A stretch of 37,644 nucleotides of DNA from Verrucomicrobiota bacterium (GTDB lineage: Bacteria; Verrucomicrobiota; Lentisphaeria; JABSQK01; JAJFLO01): positions 1 through 37,644 of the forward strand of contig JAJFLQ010000008.1 in NCBI GenBank assembly GCA_021772615.1, read 5' to 3'. The notes below the pieces were generated by a model. The model was not told where the DNA came from and did no database searches. It worked only from the letters and a program-made list of their open reading frames with translations. The number at the start of each line of letters is the position of its first letter. Position 1 is the stretch's first letter. Below are positions 8,952 through 16,597 of this stretch, piece by piece. A program made the position numbers and the translations under genes.

Positions 8952-10188
8952 GATACACCTCCAGGTCTTGAGAAAGTTCATCGCCATTCTGGTATCGCCG
9001 CTCTGGGTCCTTTTCAAGCATCTTATTCACGATCCGCCCAAGCGGCGACGAAATATTTTGGTCCATATCAATTGGCGGCGACGGATCACGGGTTCGGATG
9101 GCTTCGCTCAATTCCGCGACGCTGTGACCCGGGAAGGGATGGACGCCGAACAACAGTTCGTATGCCGTGATACCCAGCGAAAAAAAATCCGAACGTGGAT
9201 CGTCATTGGCGCCCTTGAACACCTCCGGCGCCATGTAGTTGGGCGTACCGACCGCCTTGAATCGCGATGTAATGTGCGCTCCCGGGAGTTTCGCAATCCC
9301 GAAATCCGCGACTTTGAGGACGTCGTCCTGACTGATTAACAGATTTCGCGGCTTGATGTCGCGATGACAAATTCCGGCTCGGTGAATCGCTGCAAGCGCC
9401 ATGGCGGCGTCGCGTAATAATCGTGCCTTGCGACTGTAGTCGCCCGGTTCGAATTCTTCGATCATCTCATACAATGTCACGCCTCGGACATACTCCATGA
9501 TGATGTAGTTTGCCATCGCACCGACACCGAGGCCGAACTCATGAATCGTGACTACATTCGGATGATCCACGGATGACGCTGCATCGACCTCGTAAAGAAA
9601 TCGCTTGCGCACCTTCGCCGCTACCTTCGTATTGAAGATCTCGGGTTTGTAGATTTTAAGGGCAAACTTGCCGGCAGCAACCGGTGCGATTCGCTTGACA
9701 AGATAGACAACACCCATGCCGCCATCGCCGAGCTTGTCGATGATGCGATAGCCAACGGGGAATTTCTTGTGAATGTAGTCGACCGGCTCCTTGAGATAAC
9801 CAGTCGTGTCGTGTGCAGGCCTGAGGACCTTGGACACCGTTTCCACAATGGTCGCAACACTCAGCGGTTTGGAGAGATAATCGGCCGCCCCGATTTTCAT
9901 ACACTTTACAGCGGTGTCGACGCTTGGTTTGCCGGTGACCATGATGACCGGTACGTAGCGCGTAGAAGATTTGATGGCGGTGAGTAATTCGATTCCGGAT
10001 GTAAACGGCATATAGATGTCGGCGATAACGGCATCGACATGCTGCCTGTTAAACTCAAACAGCCCCACTTTTCCGTCCGGCGCTTCGACCACCGAGTAGC
10101 CATTAGACGTAAGTATCTTGCGAAAAAGTTTTCGCAGCGCATCGTCATCGTCGACCACGAGGATTCTTTTTTGTGTGCCGTCAGTCAT
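8923..10188 (-). CDS. Receiver-Ser/Thr kinase fusion
   Basis: This 421-residue protein joins a CheY-like receiver (residues 7-122; acidic pocket VVDDDD, phospho-acceptor D57 in ADIYMP, Thr85 in MVTGK, K107 in SKP) to a Hanks-type kinase (about 146-415; glycine loop LGDGGMGVVY, K178 in FALK, HRDIKPRN with D277, DFG with D295, MAPE). All catalytic residues are present and there is no membrane segment. It would let a two-component phosphate input control Ser/Thr phosphorylation. It is the first gene of the minus-strand run; ATG 10188 has an ACAGG-type ribosome site about eight bases upstream. Its promoter region carries a strong inverted repeat (10213-10240). The domain assignment is very secure; the substrate is unknown. 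Confidence 0.94.
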   Translation of the reverse strand: MTDGTQKRILVVDDDDALRKLFRKILTSNGYSVVEAPDGKVGLFEFNRQHVDAVIADIYMPFTSGIELLTAIKSSTRYVPVIMVTGKPSVDTAVKCMKIGAADYLSKPLSVATIVETVSKVLRPAHDTTGYLKEPVDYIHKKFPVGYRIIDKLGDGGMGVVYLVKRIAPVAAGKFALKIYKPEIFNTKVAAKVRKRFLYEVDAASSVDHPNVVTIHEFGLGVGAMANYIIMEYVRGVTLYEMIEEFEPGDYSRKARLLRDAAMALAAIHRAGICHRDIKPRNLLISQDDVLKVADFGIAKLPGAHITSRFKAVGTPNYMAPEVFKGANDDPRSDFFSLGITAYELLFGVHPFPGHSVAELSEAIRTRDPSPPIDMDQNISSPLGRIVNKMLEKDPERRYQNGDELSQDLEVYLACEKISQN

Positions 10189-10212
10189 ACGAGTTACCTG
10201 TCATTGGCTTGC

Positions 10213-10240
10213 GAATCCATGCTCCCCGCCGCATGGATTC
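10213..10240 (-). promoter_or_regulatory. 10-bp inverted repeat upstream of the signalling operon
   Basis: GAATCCATGC at 10213-10222 and its exact complement GCATGGATTC at 10231-10240 are separated by 8 bp (TCCCCGCC). The repeat lies 24 bp upstream of the REC-kinase start codon, in the promoter or 5' leader of the minus-strand run. It could be an operator for a dimeric regulator or an RNA hairpin near the ribosome site. Apart from this, the 219 bases from 10189 to 10407 show nothing recognisable. Confidence 0.4.
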
Positions 10241-10407
10241 CGGCTTTGTCGATTCGAATAGTGCCGCCCATGCCAGCACCGTTTATTCAGGTTGAATCTG
10301 GTTCTGTAATGTAATCCGTATCCTCCAAATAAAAATGTACCGTAGGGAATTGGGCGTTCACAGTGCATTTTCACGTGGCCACCTTACGTCATGCGATTGC
10401 ATAAAAC

Positions 10408-10860
10408 TTGCAAACAATTGCCGCAGACACAATGTCCCAGCTTGTGAACGTCGTAGTGCAACTCCGCGAGTCGGTATTCGACGTCACCACGCAGAAAATT
10501 GAACTCGAGCAGGAACGGCACGACAAGCGCGAGCAGATTGACATCGTCGTCCCGAACGCGAACCAGATGTCGAGGTTAATCGATAGCAAATGCGAAAAAT
10601 TCCGCAAGCCTGTCGTCGCACCTTTCGTACAGACGGAAGCAGGGGAGCTGGGCGACCGCTGGATCATCCGTGTGTCCGACAACGAAATAGGAATTGACCC
10701 GGAATTTCATGAAAAGATTTTCAGGCCGTTCGATTGCGCCCACGGGGCGGACTATATTGAGGGCTTGGGCACCGGCTTATCGATTTGCCGCAGGGTCGCG
10801 GCTCAACACCACAGTCGCGTATCTGTAGCATCGGAGCCCGGAAACCTATGGACGTCTTAA
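10408..10860 (+). pseudogene. Remnant of a histidine kinase ATPase domain
   Basis: The 150-codon reading frame matches only the C-terminal ATP-binding half of a phytochrome-like histidine kinase. A degenerate N box (LIDSKCEKFR, where the family has an LI-N-NA-KFR type sequence), G1 as DNEIGI instead of DNGIGI, a fair F box (HEKIFRPFD) and G2 (GLGTGLSICRR) are visible. The sensor part and the phospho-acceptor helix are missing, the essential N-box Asn is gone, and the end is truncated at SEPGNLWTS. No ribosome site precedes either possible start. I read it as a decaying fragment. A diverged ATPase-domain protein is the alternative, but the lost Asn argues against activity. Confidence 0.55.
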
Positions 10861-10891
10861 CGTGTTTCTCAAAAAAATTTGATACTGCTCC

Positions 10892-11710
10892 ATGTTGACC
10901 GAAAAAGACAGCAAAAAAATTCCGGAGCCCGCAGATAATCCGTGGCGCACGATAACAGTGGACACGTCTGCCTGCAGGCGGTACCAGATCGGCCCATTGA
11001 AGATGTGGATTGAAGGCGCCGGAAGAGAATGGATGGTGGCATATTCGCACTGCCCCGAAGAGCGCTTCACGCTCGAGATCGGCATCGACGAAGCGAAGCC
11101 GGAAGATCTGCAGTGGACGCAGATTATCACCGGCGCCCCCTCGGCCACTCTGCGGTTCGTGCCGATCATGCCGGACCGACCGGTCGTCGTGAGATTGCGC
11201 AATCCCACCAGGATCGAGAAAGACGGCAACTGCGTCTTATTCGCGTTCATACCGGTATGGGTACAACTGAACATCGGTGAAACGACGGAAGGGCTGCTCG
11301 AAATGCCAACTGTCAAATTATCGAATACCTGGTTTGGCGACACAACAATGGCAGGTGAAATGTGCTACTCGTTAAAAATTCCCTGTGAGCTGACACTGGT
11401 TACCGACGTGCTCGGGCCTTACCGCGTCATCTGTCCTGTGCGCATCCACAACACATCCGACGCCGATCTGGCGTTGGAGCGTGTGTGTATCCATGTTGAA
11501 CACCTCAGCATCTACCGCGGCAGACAGGGAAACTGGGCGAACGAAGTCGCTGCAGAATACCGAAAAGAAGAGCAGAAATGCGAGATCCGCTATGGTAGCT
11601 GCGCGCCCGAATATGACGGCATCGGCGATCTGCTGAGCGAAGCCCGCGATCCTGTTTCCCGTAATCTCCTGCTGCGAACCATCGGATCACTGAAAACAAT
11701 GTCGTTTTGA
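10892..11710 (+). CDS. DUF432-like protein paired with a mechanosensitive channel
   Basis: This 272-residue soluble protein has no signal peptide or TM segment and is rich in beta strands. Its layout (a strand-rich core with FAFIPVWVQLNIG and then a second half with CPVRIHNTSDADLALERV) resembles DUF432 proteins, which I recall as frequent neighbours of MscS channels in bacteria and archaea. That assignment is from memory and the family has no known activity. The downstream MscS gene begins within 12 bases of its stop, so the two are very likely co-translated. A regulatory or accessory role for the channel is a reasonable inference from this pairing. Confidence 0.8.
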   Translation: MLTEKDSKKIPEPADNPWRTITVDTSACRRYQIGPLKMWIEGAGREWMVAYSHCPEERFTLEIGIDEAKPEDLQWTQIITGAPSATLRFVPIMPDRPVVVRLRNPTRIEKDGNCVLFAFIPVWVQLNIGETTEGLLEMPTVKLSNTWFGDTTMAGEMCYSLKIPCELTLVTDVLGPYRVICPVRIHNTSDADLALERVCIHVEHLSIYRGRQGNWANEVAAEYRKEEQKCEIRYGSCAPEYDGIGDLLSEARDPVSRNLLLRTIGSLKTMSF

Positions 11711-11722
11711 CGTGTGGCGCTC

Positions 11723-12574
11723 ATGAACTGGACTGAATGGATCTCGATCGATCGGCTTATCAACGGAGTACAGTCGGCAATCGTCCTGCTGGTCGGCATT
11801 CCTTTGCTGATACTGGTGTCGCGCTGGATTGGGAGTGTTGTCGAGAAAAACTACACGCCCCAATCCGCCATGCTGGTGAGAAAGGGAATTTTTTACTTCG
11901 GCCTCGTGCTACTGGTAATTGTCGAACTCCAACATCTGGGCTTCAAGATTACCGCCCTGCTCGGCGCCGCCGGCGTCGCCGGCGTCGCAATCGGCTTTGC
12001 GTCGCAGACGAGTCTGTCCAATCTCATAAGCGGTATATTCCTGATTTTTGAGAAGCCATTCGAAGTCGGAGACGTTATTGGCGTCGGCGACACCACCGGT
12101 ACCGTATTATCAATCGACTTGTTGTCCGTAAAGTTGCGACAATTCGATAATAAATTTGTACGCATCCCCAACGAAAGTGTGATCAAGGGCCAGGTCACCA
12201 ATGTCACCCGTTTTCCTATTCGCCGGTATGACATTACTTTGGGCGTGGCCTTCAAAGAAGACATAAAGCGAGTCATAGGCATTCTCAAAGACGTCGCAAG
12301 CAACAATATCTACTGTCTTGACGAGCCTGAGCCGATAATATTGTTTACGGGCTTCGGTGATTCTGCACTCACGATACTATTTGCGGTCTGGTTCCAGAAA
12401 GCCGACTTCCTGGCGCTGCGCAACTCGCTGTTGCCCGAGCTTAAGGAGCGGTTTGACCGTGAAGGCATCGAGATACCGTTTCCGCATCGCACCCTGTACA
12501 CCGGCACCGTTACTACGCCCCTTCCGATTCGCATGGTGCAGGATAGTAGCGACAACGTTGCCACCCCGAATTAG
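11723..12574 (+). CDS. MscS-family mechanosensitive ion channel
   Basis: This is a small-conductance mechanosensitive channel subunit (283 residues from ATG 11723; an in-frame GTG at 11714 is possible, and neither has a clear ribosome site). It would open under membrane tension to release solutes during hypo-osmotic shock. Two hydrophobic helices (around residues 15-35 and 52-72) precede the glycine/alanine-rich pore helix (LLGAAGVAGVAIGFASQTS) and the family hallmark NLISGIFLIFEKPFEVGD. A beta domain (VRIPNESVIKGQVTN) and an alpha/beta C-terminal domain follow, as in the MscS fold. It is about the size of E. coli MscS. It directly follows the DUF432-like gene, and a hairpin downstream may end the transcript. 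Confidence 0.94.
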   Translation: MNWTEWISIDRLINGVQSAIVLLVGIPLLILVSRWIGSVVEKNYTPQSAMLVRKGIFYFGLVLLVIVELQHLGFKITALLGAAGVAGVAIGFASQTSLSNLISGIFLIFEKPFEVGDVIGVGDTTGTVLSIDLLSVKLRQFDNKFVRIPNESVIKGQVTNVTRFPIRRYDITLGVAFKEDIKRVIGILKDVASNNIYCLDEPEPIILFTGFGDSALTILFAVWFQKADFLALRNSLLPELKERFDREGIEIPFPHRTLYTGTVTTPLPIRMVQDSSDNVATPN

Positions 12575-12594
12575 CCGAGCCTGAATATCTTAAT

Positions 12595-12623
12595 GCGCGT
12601 GCATCTTTTCATGCACGACGCGC
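12595..12623 (+). terminator. Candidate terminator hairpin after the MscS gene
   Basis: GCGCGTGCAT at 12595-12604 can pair with ATGCAC plus GCGC at 12611-12623 around a six-base loop, with a three-base bulge. Only three T residues follow, so intrinsic termination would be weak. It lies 20 bp past the channel stop and 52 bp before the carbonic anhydrase start. Confidence 0.4.
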
Positions 12624-12675
12624 TTTACCTCACATAAAACGCAGACCGTCAGAACGCGTCCAGGAAAGACCTGTC

Positions 12676-13311
12676 ATGATTCCCGCCAAGAATGCCCTGC
12701 AACGCCTGCGTGACGGCAACCATCGCTTTGCGACGGGTTCCGGCGACCGCACATTGGCATCTATCACACACGAGAGGCACGACGACCAGAGCCCTTTCGC
12801 AGTCATTATCGGTTGCTCCGATTCCCGCGTACCAATCGAAACCATTTTCGACCAGGGCCTTGGAGATCTGTTTGTCATTCGGGTCGCCGGCAACATTGTG
12901 GCGTCGTCGCAGATTGGCAGCGTCGAGTTTGCTGCGGAGCAACTGGGCGCCAGGCTTGTGATGGTCCTGGGACATACCGACTGCGGCGCGATTCAGGCAA
13001 CACTCGATGTTCTCGAACGATGTACATCTGTGGCATCGCCGAATCTCCATTCGATCGTAAATCGCATAAAGCCCGCCGTTGAAACAGCCAGGTTAACAAC
13101 CGCCTGCGGCGATCGCGTAGCGTTGGCACGGCGTGCCGTGCGCGAGAACATTCACAATTCCGTGCAGGCGCTACGGGACGGCTCTGGTATTCTCAAGCGC
13201 CTGGTCGACGAGGGCATGCTGCACATTGTCGGCGCCGAATATTCGCTGGAGACCGGCACGGTCGACATCTTTGACGGTCCGCCGGCCGACGTCGGCGCGC
13301 CGCAGCGATAG
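12676..13311 (+). CDS. Beta-class carbonic anhydrase
   Basis: This zinc enzyme interconverts carbon dioxide and bicarbonate in the cytoplasm. The 211-residue length is normal for the class. Zinc ligands and the catalytic dyad are visible: Cys and Asp-Arg in GCSDSRVP, then His and Cys in GHTDCGAI. The family segments RVAGNIV and GSVEFAAEQLG are in order, and the C-terminus has the usual V-G-A-x-Y-S-L-x-T-G strand followed by FDG. It stands alone between the MscS pair and the coiled-coil gene. The ATG at 12676 gives the usual compact N-terminus; no strong ribosome site is visible. Confidence 0.96.
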   Translation: MIPAKNALQRLRDGNHRFATGSGDRTLASITHERHDDQSPFAVIIGCSDSRVPIETIFDQGLGDLFVIRVAGNIVASSQIGSVEFAAEQLGARLVMVLGHTDCGAIQATLDVLERCTSVASPNLHSIVNRIKPAVETARLTTACGDRVALARRAVRENIHNSVQALRDGSGILKRLVDEGMLHIVGAEYSLETGTVDIFDGPPADVGAPQR

Positions 13312-13401
13312 CGTGCCTGATACACAGAATGCATCAACCGTCGCGTAGGGATCAGCAGGCAACCTCGCAGTTGCAACGCAACCAACGACGTGATACACGA
13401 T

Positions 13402-15666
13402 ATGACCAGGCCCAGCCCCAGGCTTCCCCTCGCACCGCCGACGCGCTACCGGCACCGCGCCTTTGTAATCTGCGTGCTATTGCCTTTGGCGTTGTGTGAC
13501 GCCTGGCCGGCCGAGATTCTGCCTCTCACCAATGACGACATCGCTACGTACCTTCGCGTTCGTGTTGTCGCCGAACAATTAATTGTCAGAGAGCAGGCAC
13601 AGCGCCTGGCGTCGATCAACCAGGATGCCCAGGGTCGCGGCAGTGACGAATCAGAGCACCGGCGCCGAATGGCGATGATAAAGACGGCAACAGCACGGGA
13701 TCTGGACCATGCGCTCACGGATATTGAAAAAATCGCGGCCGACGCGGTGGCGGTTGATATCAATCAATATCGCGCGATTCACGATCGGATCGGTCACGTC
13801 GGCACACTGCTGACGGCGGTATTCCGGATCGTGTGGCAGACGGGTAGAATCGCTGAAGCCGCTGCTGCCGATCCCAAAGAGACAACACGATTTCTCGATC
13901 GGATCGCGCCGTCTCAGGACGTGGTTGATATGGAAATCGCCGTCACCGCCGCCGAGAATCGACATCAGGGCCGAGTGGCCGACCGCAATGCCCTCGACCA
14001 TCGGATAACGCGCCTTGAGAAAACAATGCAGACAGCAGCGCGGCACGCGGAAGGCGGCACCGAATCCCTGGCCACCCTACAGGAGAAGCTCGACTTGCTG
14101 CTGCTCCTGCAGCAGCAAATGCATAAGCCGCAGATCCAACATGCACGCAACGCCGATTTTGACCGCAGCCGTGACAAGCTCATCCAGCTGCTCGACTCGA
14201 TCCGAATGCTCAAGGAACACCTTGCAGAAGTGACCGGACATCACGTTACGTCCGTATCCGCCGAGACCCGCTCCGCCGCCGCACGCAAGGTGCTGCTTGT
14301 ACTTCAGGCGAATGCCGCCGCCGAGGTTAACCACCTGCAGTTGATTTCAACGGCGTCACGAGATGCCGCGCAACTGCCGGCGACAGTCGTGGCGGCCCAG
14401 ATCTCAACGCTGCAGGAGCAGCGGTCCCGCTTTGCCGCAGACCTTGCCAGACTCGATGACATCACCGCGGCACCAGCCAAGGACGAAATCCAATTGCAAT
14501 CGCTGGTGGAGCGCGTGCTGGCGGCCGGACGAATGTTGGTCGATCAGGAAGCCTTAATTCGTGCCAGCCTCGATAATCTGGAAACTCACCACGCGGCGAC
14601 GGTACAGCAGCAAGAGACGAGCTACGGCAACGACCGCCACGTCGCGAAGATCGCGGTTGCCATCTCCGACGCAGAAACTGCAATCAAAGAAAAACAGGCT
14701 GCCATCGATCGCCGTCCGGAACAGTTGGCCGGTTACGTAGCGCAACTGGCCTCCCTGAAGCAGCAACAGGACCTCGCCGCACAGGCCGAAAAACGCGCGG
14801 CAGCCGCTGTGACAACGGCGCAGCAACGTCTACAAGCATACCAGGAAGCCCCTGAGCAGCAGGCGGCAGTACAGGACCGGATCGACAAGGAACGGGATAG
14901 ACAACACAACCAAATTGCCGAACTCAGGGTAAAGTTGGAGGCTCTCAAGGCCGAGCTGAAACGTAAACTTTCGGACGATACCATGCGTACAGGTCGCGAT
15001 GACCTGGCCATTATTCTCCGATATATCGGGCAGATCCGTACACTGACACTGAACACCAGCACGCCGCATGACGGTCTCTGGCTGGTGCACACTGGGAACA
15101 CACTTGATACCGATATTGCCATGTCAAAGGATATTTCCGATTCCGAACCGCCCGCGTCGGCGCTGACCCCGGAGGCGATCGCAACCTTCATCAAGATTGA
15201 CCAGATCGCACAGGAAAAGCGTCGCCATCACATTTCCGACAAGATTAATCGATTGGTAGTGGAAACGTATGCGGATAGCGCGGATCCCAAAGGCTATCTT
15301 GCCGCACTCTACCGCGACGCGGCACCTGCTCGCGATGTCGAGGGGCCGATCTGCGAGGCGTCAGGGCATGATGTCGCCGACCACCTCAGCGTACTCGCGA
15401 GAGTCCGCAATGTTGGCGTCTTACGCCAACTGCTCGATATGGGGGCTGGTGCCGGGAATGCAGAAGGTGTTGCACCAGGACATCTTGAAGTGACCGCAGC
15501 GTATTTGCGCAAATCAGATATGCTTCAGGCTGTGATCGACCGTGACATTGTCATCGAGTATGAACCGTATCTGCCCATGTGTATCCCGGCACCGATGCTC
15601 CAGCCGGATCCAGGACCGGAATTACGAGATGGCCAACCCATGTCAAGCCCCGGGATACCGCGATAA
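13402..15666 (+). CDS. Large exported coiled-coil protein
   Basis: I do not recognise a family. A Sec-type signal (basic RYRHR, then FVICVLLPLALC, cleavage near AWPAE) indicates export. Most of the mature protein is helical, rich in Ala, Gln, Glu and Arg, with heptad-like runs (for example AAQAEKRAAAAVTTAQQRLQ) typical of long coiled coils. Two related segments bracket the coiled coil: LTNDDIATYLRVRVVAEQ near base 13525 and LTPEAIATFIKIDQIAQE near base 15163, which looks like a duplicated short domain. Its C-terminal tail is proline-rich. ATG 13402 gives 754 residues; GTG 13390 is an alternative. A periplasmic scaffold or tether is plausible, but this is inference from composition. A hairpin with a T-run follows. 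Confidence 0.82.
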   Translation: MTRPSPRLPLAPPTRYRHRAFVICVLLPLALCDAWPAEILPLTNDDIATYLRVRVVAEQLIVREQAQRLASINQDAQGRGSDESEHRRRMAMIKTATARDLDHALTDIEKIAADAVAVDINQYRAIHDRIGHVGTLLTAVFRIVWQTGRIAEAAAADPKETTRFLDRIAPSQDVVDMEIAVTAAENRHQGRVADRNALDHRITRLEKTMQTAARHAEGGTESLATLQEKLDLLLLLQQQMHKPQIQHARNADFDRSRDKLIQLLDSIRMLKEHLAEVTGHHVTSVSAETRSAAARKVLLVLQANAAAEVNHLQLISTASRDAAQLPATVVAAQISTLQEQRSRFAADLARLDDITAAPAKDEIQLQSLVERVLAAGRMLVDQEALIRASLDNLETHHAATVQQQETSYGNDRHVAKIAVAISDAETAIKEKQAAIDRRPEQLAGYVAQLASLKQQQDLAAQAEKRAAAAVTTAQQRLQAYQEAPEQQAAVQDRIDKERDRQHNQIAELRVKLEALKAELKRKLSDDTMRTGRDDLAIILRYIGQIRTLTLNTSTPHDGLWLVHTGNTLDTDIAMSKDISDSEPPASALTPEAIATFIKIDQIAQEKRRHHISDKINRLVVETYADSADPKGYLAALYRDAAPARDVEGPICEASGHDVADHLSVLARVRNVGVLRQLLDMGAGAGNAEGVAPGHLEVTAAYLRKSDMLQAVIDRDIVIEYEPYLPMCIPAPMLQPDPGPELRDGQPMSSPGIPR

Positions 15667-15669
15667 CTG

Positions 15670-15723
15670 GCCGGCTCCACGCAGAACTCGCTGCGGAGCG
15701 GACAACCGGCGCAGGCGTTTTTT
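15670..15723 (+). terminator. Candidate terminator after the coiled-coil gene
   Basis: GCCGG at 15670-15674 pairs with CCGGC at 15706-15710, enclosing a second stem (CGCAG with CTGCG at 15680-15695). A run of six T residues begins at 15718. The T-run starts seven bases past the outer stem, which is not ideal. The remaining bases up to 15934 show no gene or other motif. Confidence 0.35.
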
Positions 15724-15934
15724 GGCAAAGGGTACGGCCGTAACACACGACGCCACAATATCCCCGGTGCGCAGGATACGGCTGATCGCATGCGCTTGAA
15801 AATCAGTACGATGGCGGCAAAGTTTGCCGCTGCCCCGTGCCGGTATCGCAACGCCTTGTTTCCGTTGCTTTCGGCGCAATACGAAACTTAAACGCTAAAC
15901 GCACCTTGAGATTTGGCATTAGCAGGTCGCCCCC

Positions 15935-16351
15935 ATGTCCAGAAAGAAGAGCAAATCCCGTAAGTCGTTATCCGAAAATCAGAATGCCTTCTCCGCCAAC
16001 CCATTCGCCGATCTTACGTTTCCGGAAGGCGCGGTGCAAGAGGAGCGCCAATCGAAAGCCCCTGCCGATATCGCGGATGCCCGATCCGGCGACGCGGGTC
16101 GGCGGTGGATGAAGACTGCGGTTTACATCCGCCTGTCGAAAAAGGGCAGAGCGGGCAAGGTCGTGACGGTGCTGACATTCGACGCGGACAGCCCGCCCGA
16201 CGAGGTCCGGGCGATCGCCCGGCGGCTGCAACGCAGCCTCGGAACCGGCGGCAGTTGTAATCGCGACACGGTTGAACTTCAGGGCGATCAACGCTCAACG
16301 AGCGCGGCCTGGCTGCGCCAGGAAGGATTCCGCCTGAAAGGCGAGATCTAG
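15935..16351 (+). CDS. SUI1/YciH-family translation factor
   Basis: This 138-residue protein has a basic, low-complexity N-terminus (about 55 residues) and a C-terminal SUI1/eIF1 domain. The domain shows the family pattern: RLSKKGRAGKVVTVL, then IARRLQRSLGTGGSC, VELQGDQR and a final LRQEGFRLKG. Bacterial YciH proteins of this type are thought to act on start-site discrimination at the small ribosomal subunit. The domain match is strong; the N-terminal extension is longer than in typical YciH. Its stop codon is followed at once by a small repeat element, and its last 57 bases overlap a minus-strand ORF. Confidence 0.93.
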   Translation: MSRKKSKSRKSLSENQNAFSANPFADLTFPEGAVQEERQSKAPADIADARSGDAGRRWMKTAVYIRLSKKGRAGKVVTVLTFDADSPPDEVRAIARRLQRSLGTGGSCNRDTVELQGDQRSTSAAWLRQEGFRLKGEI

Positions 16352-16597
16352 TGTCCTGCCGGACTTCGGCCGAACGTATTGCGAATATGACAAGATCGGC
16401 GCGTCTTCTCCCGAATTTCCGTTGAACATGTCTAATATTCGCCTCAATTCGTGAATAGAAACAAAAAATGAAATGTTGAATCTCATCTCCTTCAGCACCA
16501 GTGCGAGACAGTACATGCACGGTTCGTCCTCAAGGTACAGTTCGTTCGACAACGCCTTCTTGAGAAGACCGATACAACGTTGGGTCAACGCCGTCAT
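16295..16597 (-). CDS. Small protein coupled to Nif3 gene, unknown function
   Basis: This 100-residue ORF begins with an ATGA overlap with the Nif3 stop codon, a classic sign of translational coupling and the main reason I accept it. The protein starts MTALTQRCIGLLKKALSNEL, has a CMYC motif and a hydrophobic middle (RFNISFFVSIHELRRILDMF). I do not recognise a family. Its last 19 codons lie over the SUI1 gene on the other strand, so a shorter real product or a chance extension is possible. Its C-terminal part has a degenerate relative at the right end of the window (positions 37362-37483), where stop codons interrupt it. Confidence 0.45.
   Translation of the reverse strand: MTALTQRCIGLLKKALSNELYLEDEPCMYCLALVLKEMRFNISFFVSIHELRRILDMFNGNSGEDAPILSYSQYVRPKSGRTLDLAFQAESFLAQPGRAR
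16360..16401. repeat. Copy A of a 42-bp dispersed element
   Basis: This block begins with CGGACTTCGGCCGA and ends with ATCGGCG. It aligns without gaps to 37362-37403 at 31 of 42 positions, counted by eye. Both copies begin 8 bases after the stop codon of a plus-strand gene. Read on the minus strand, copy A encodes APILSYSQYVRPKSG, which is part of the small ORF annotated at 16295-16597. Confidence 0.55.

Noticed and set aside
15837..16112. 91-codon ORF upstream of and overlapping the SUI1 gene
   Set aside because: It has no ribosome site and its second half is the shifted frame of the SUI1 protein.
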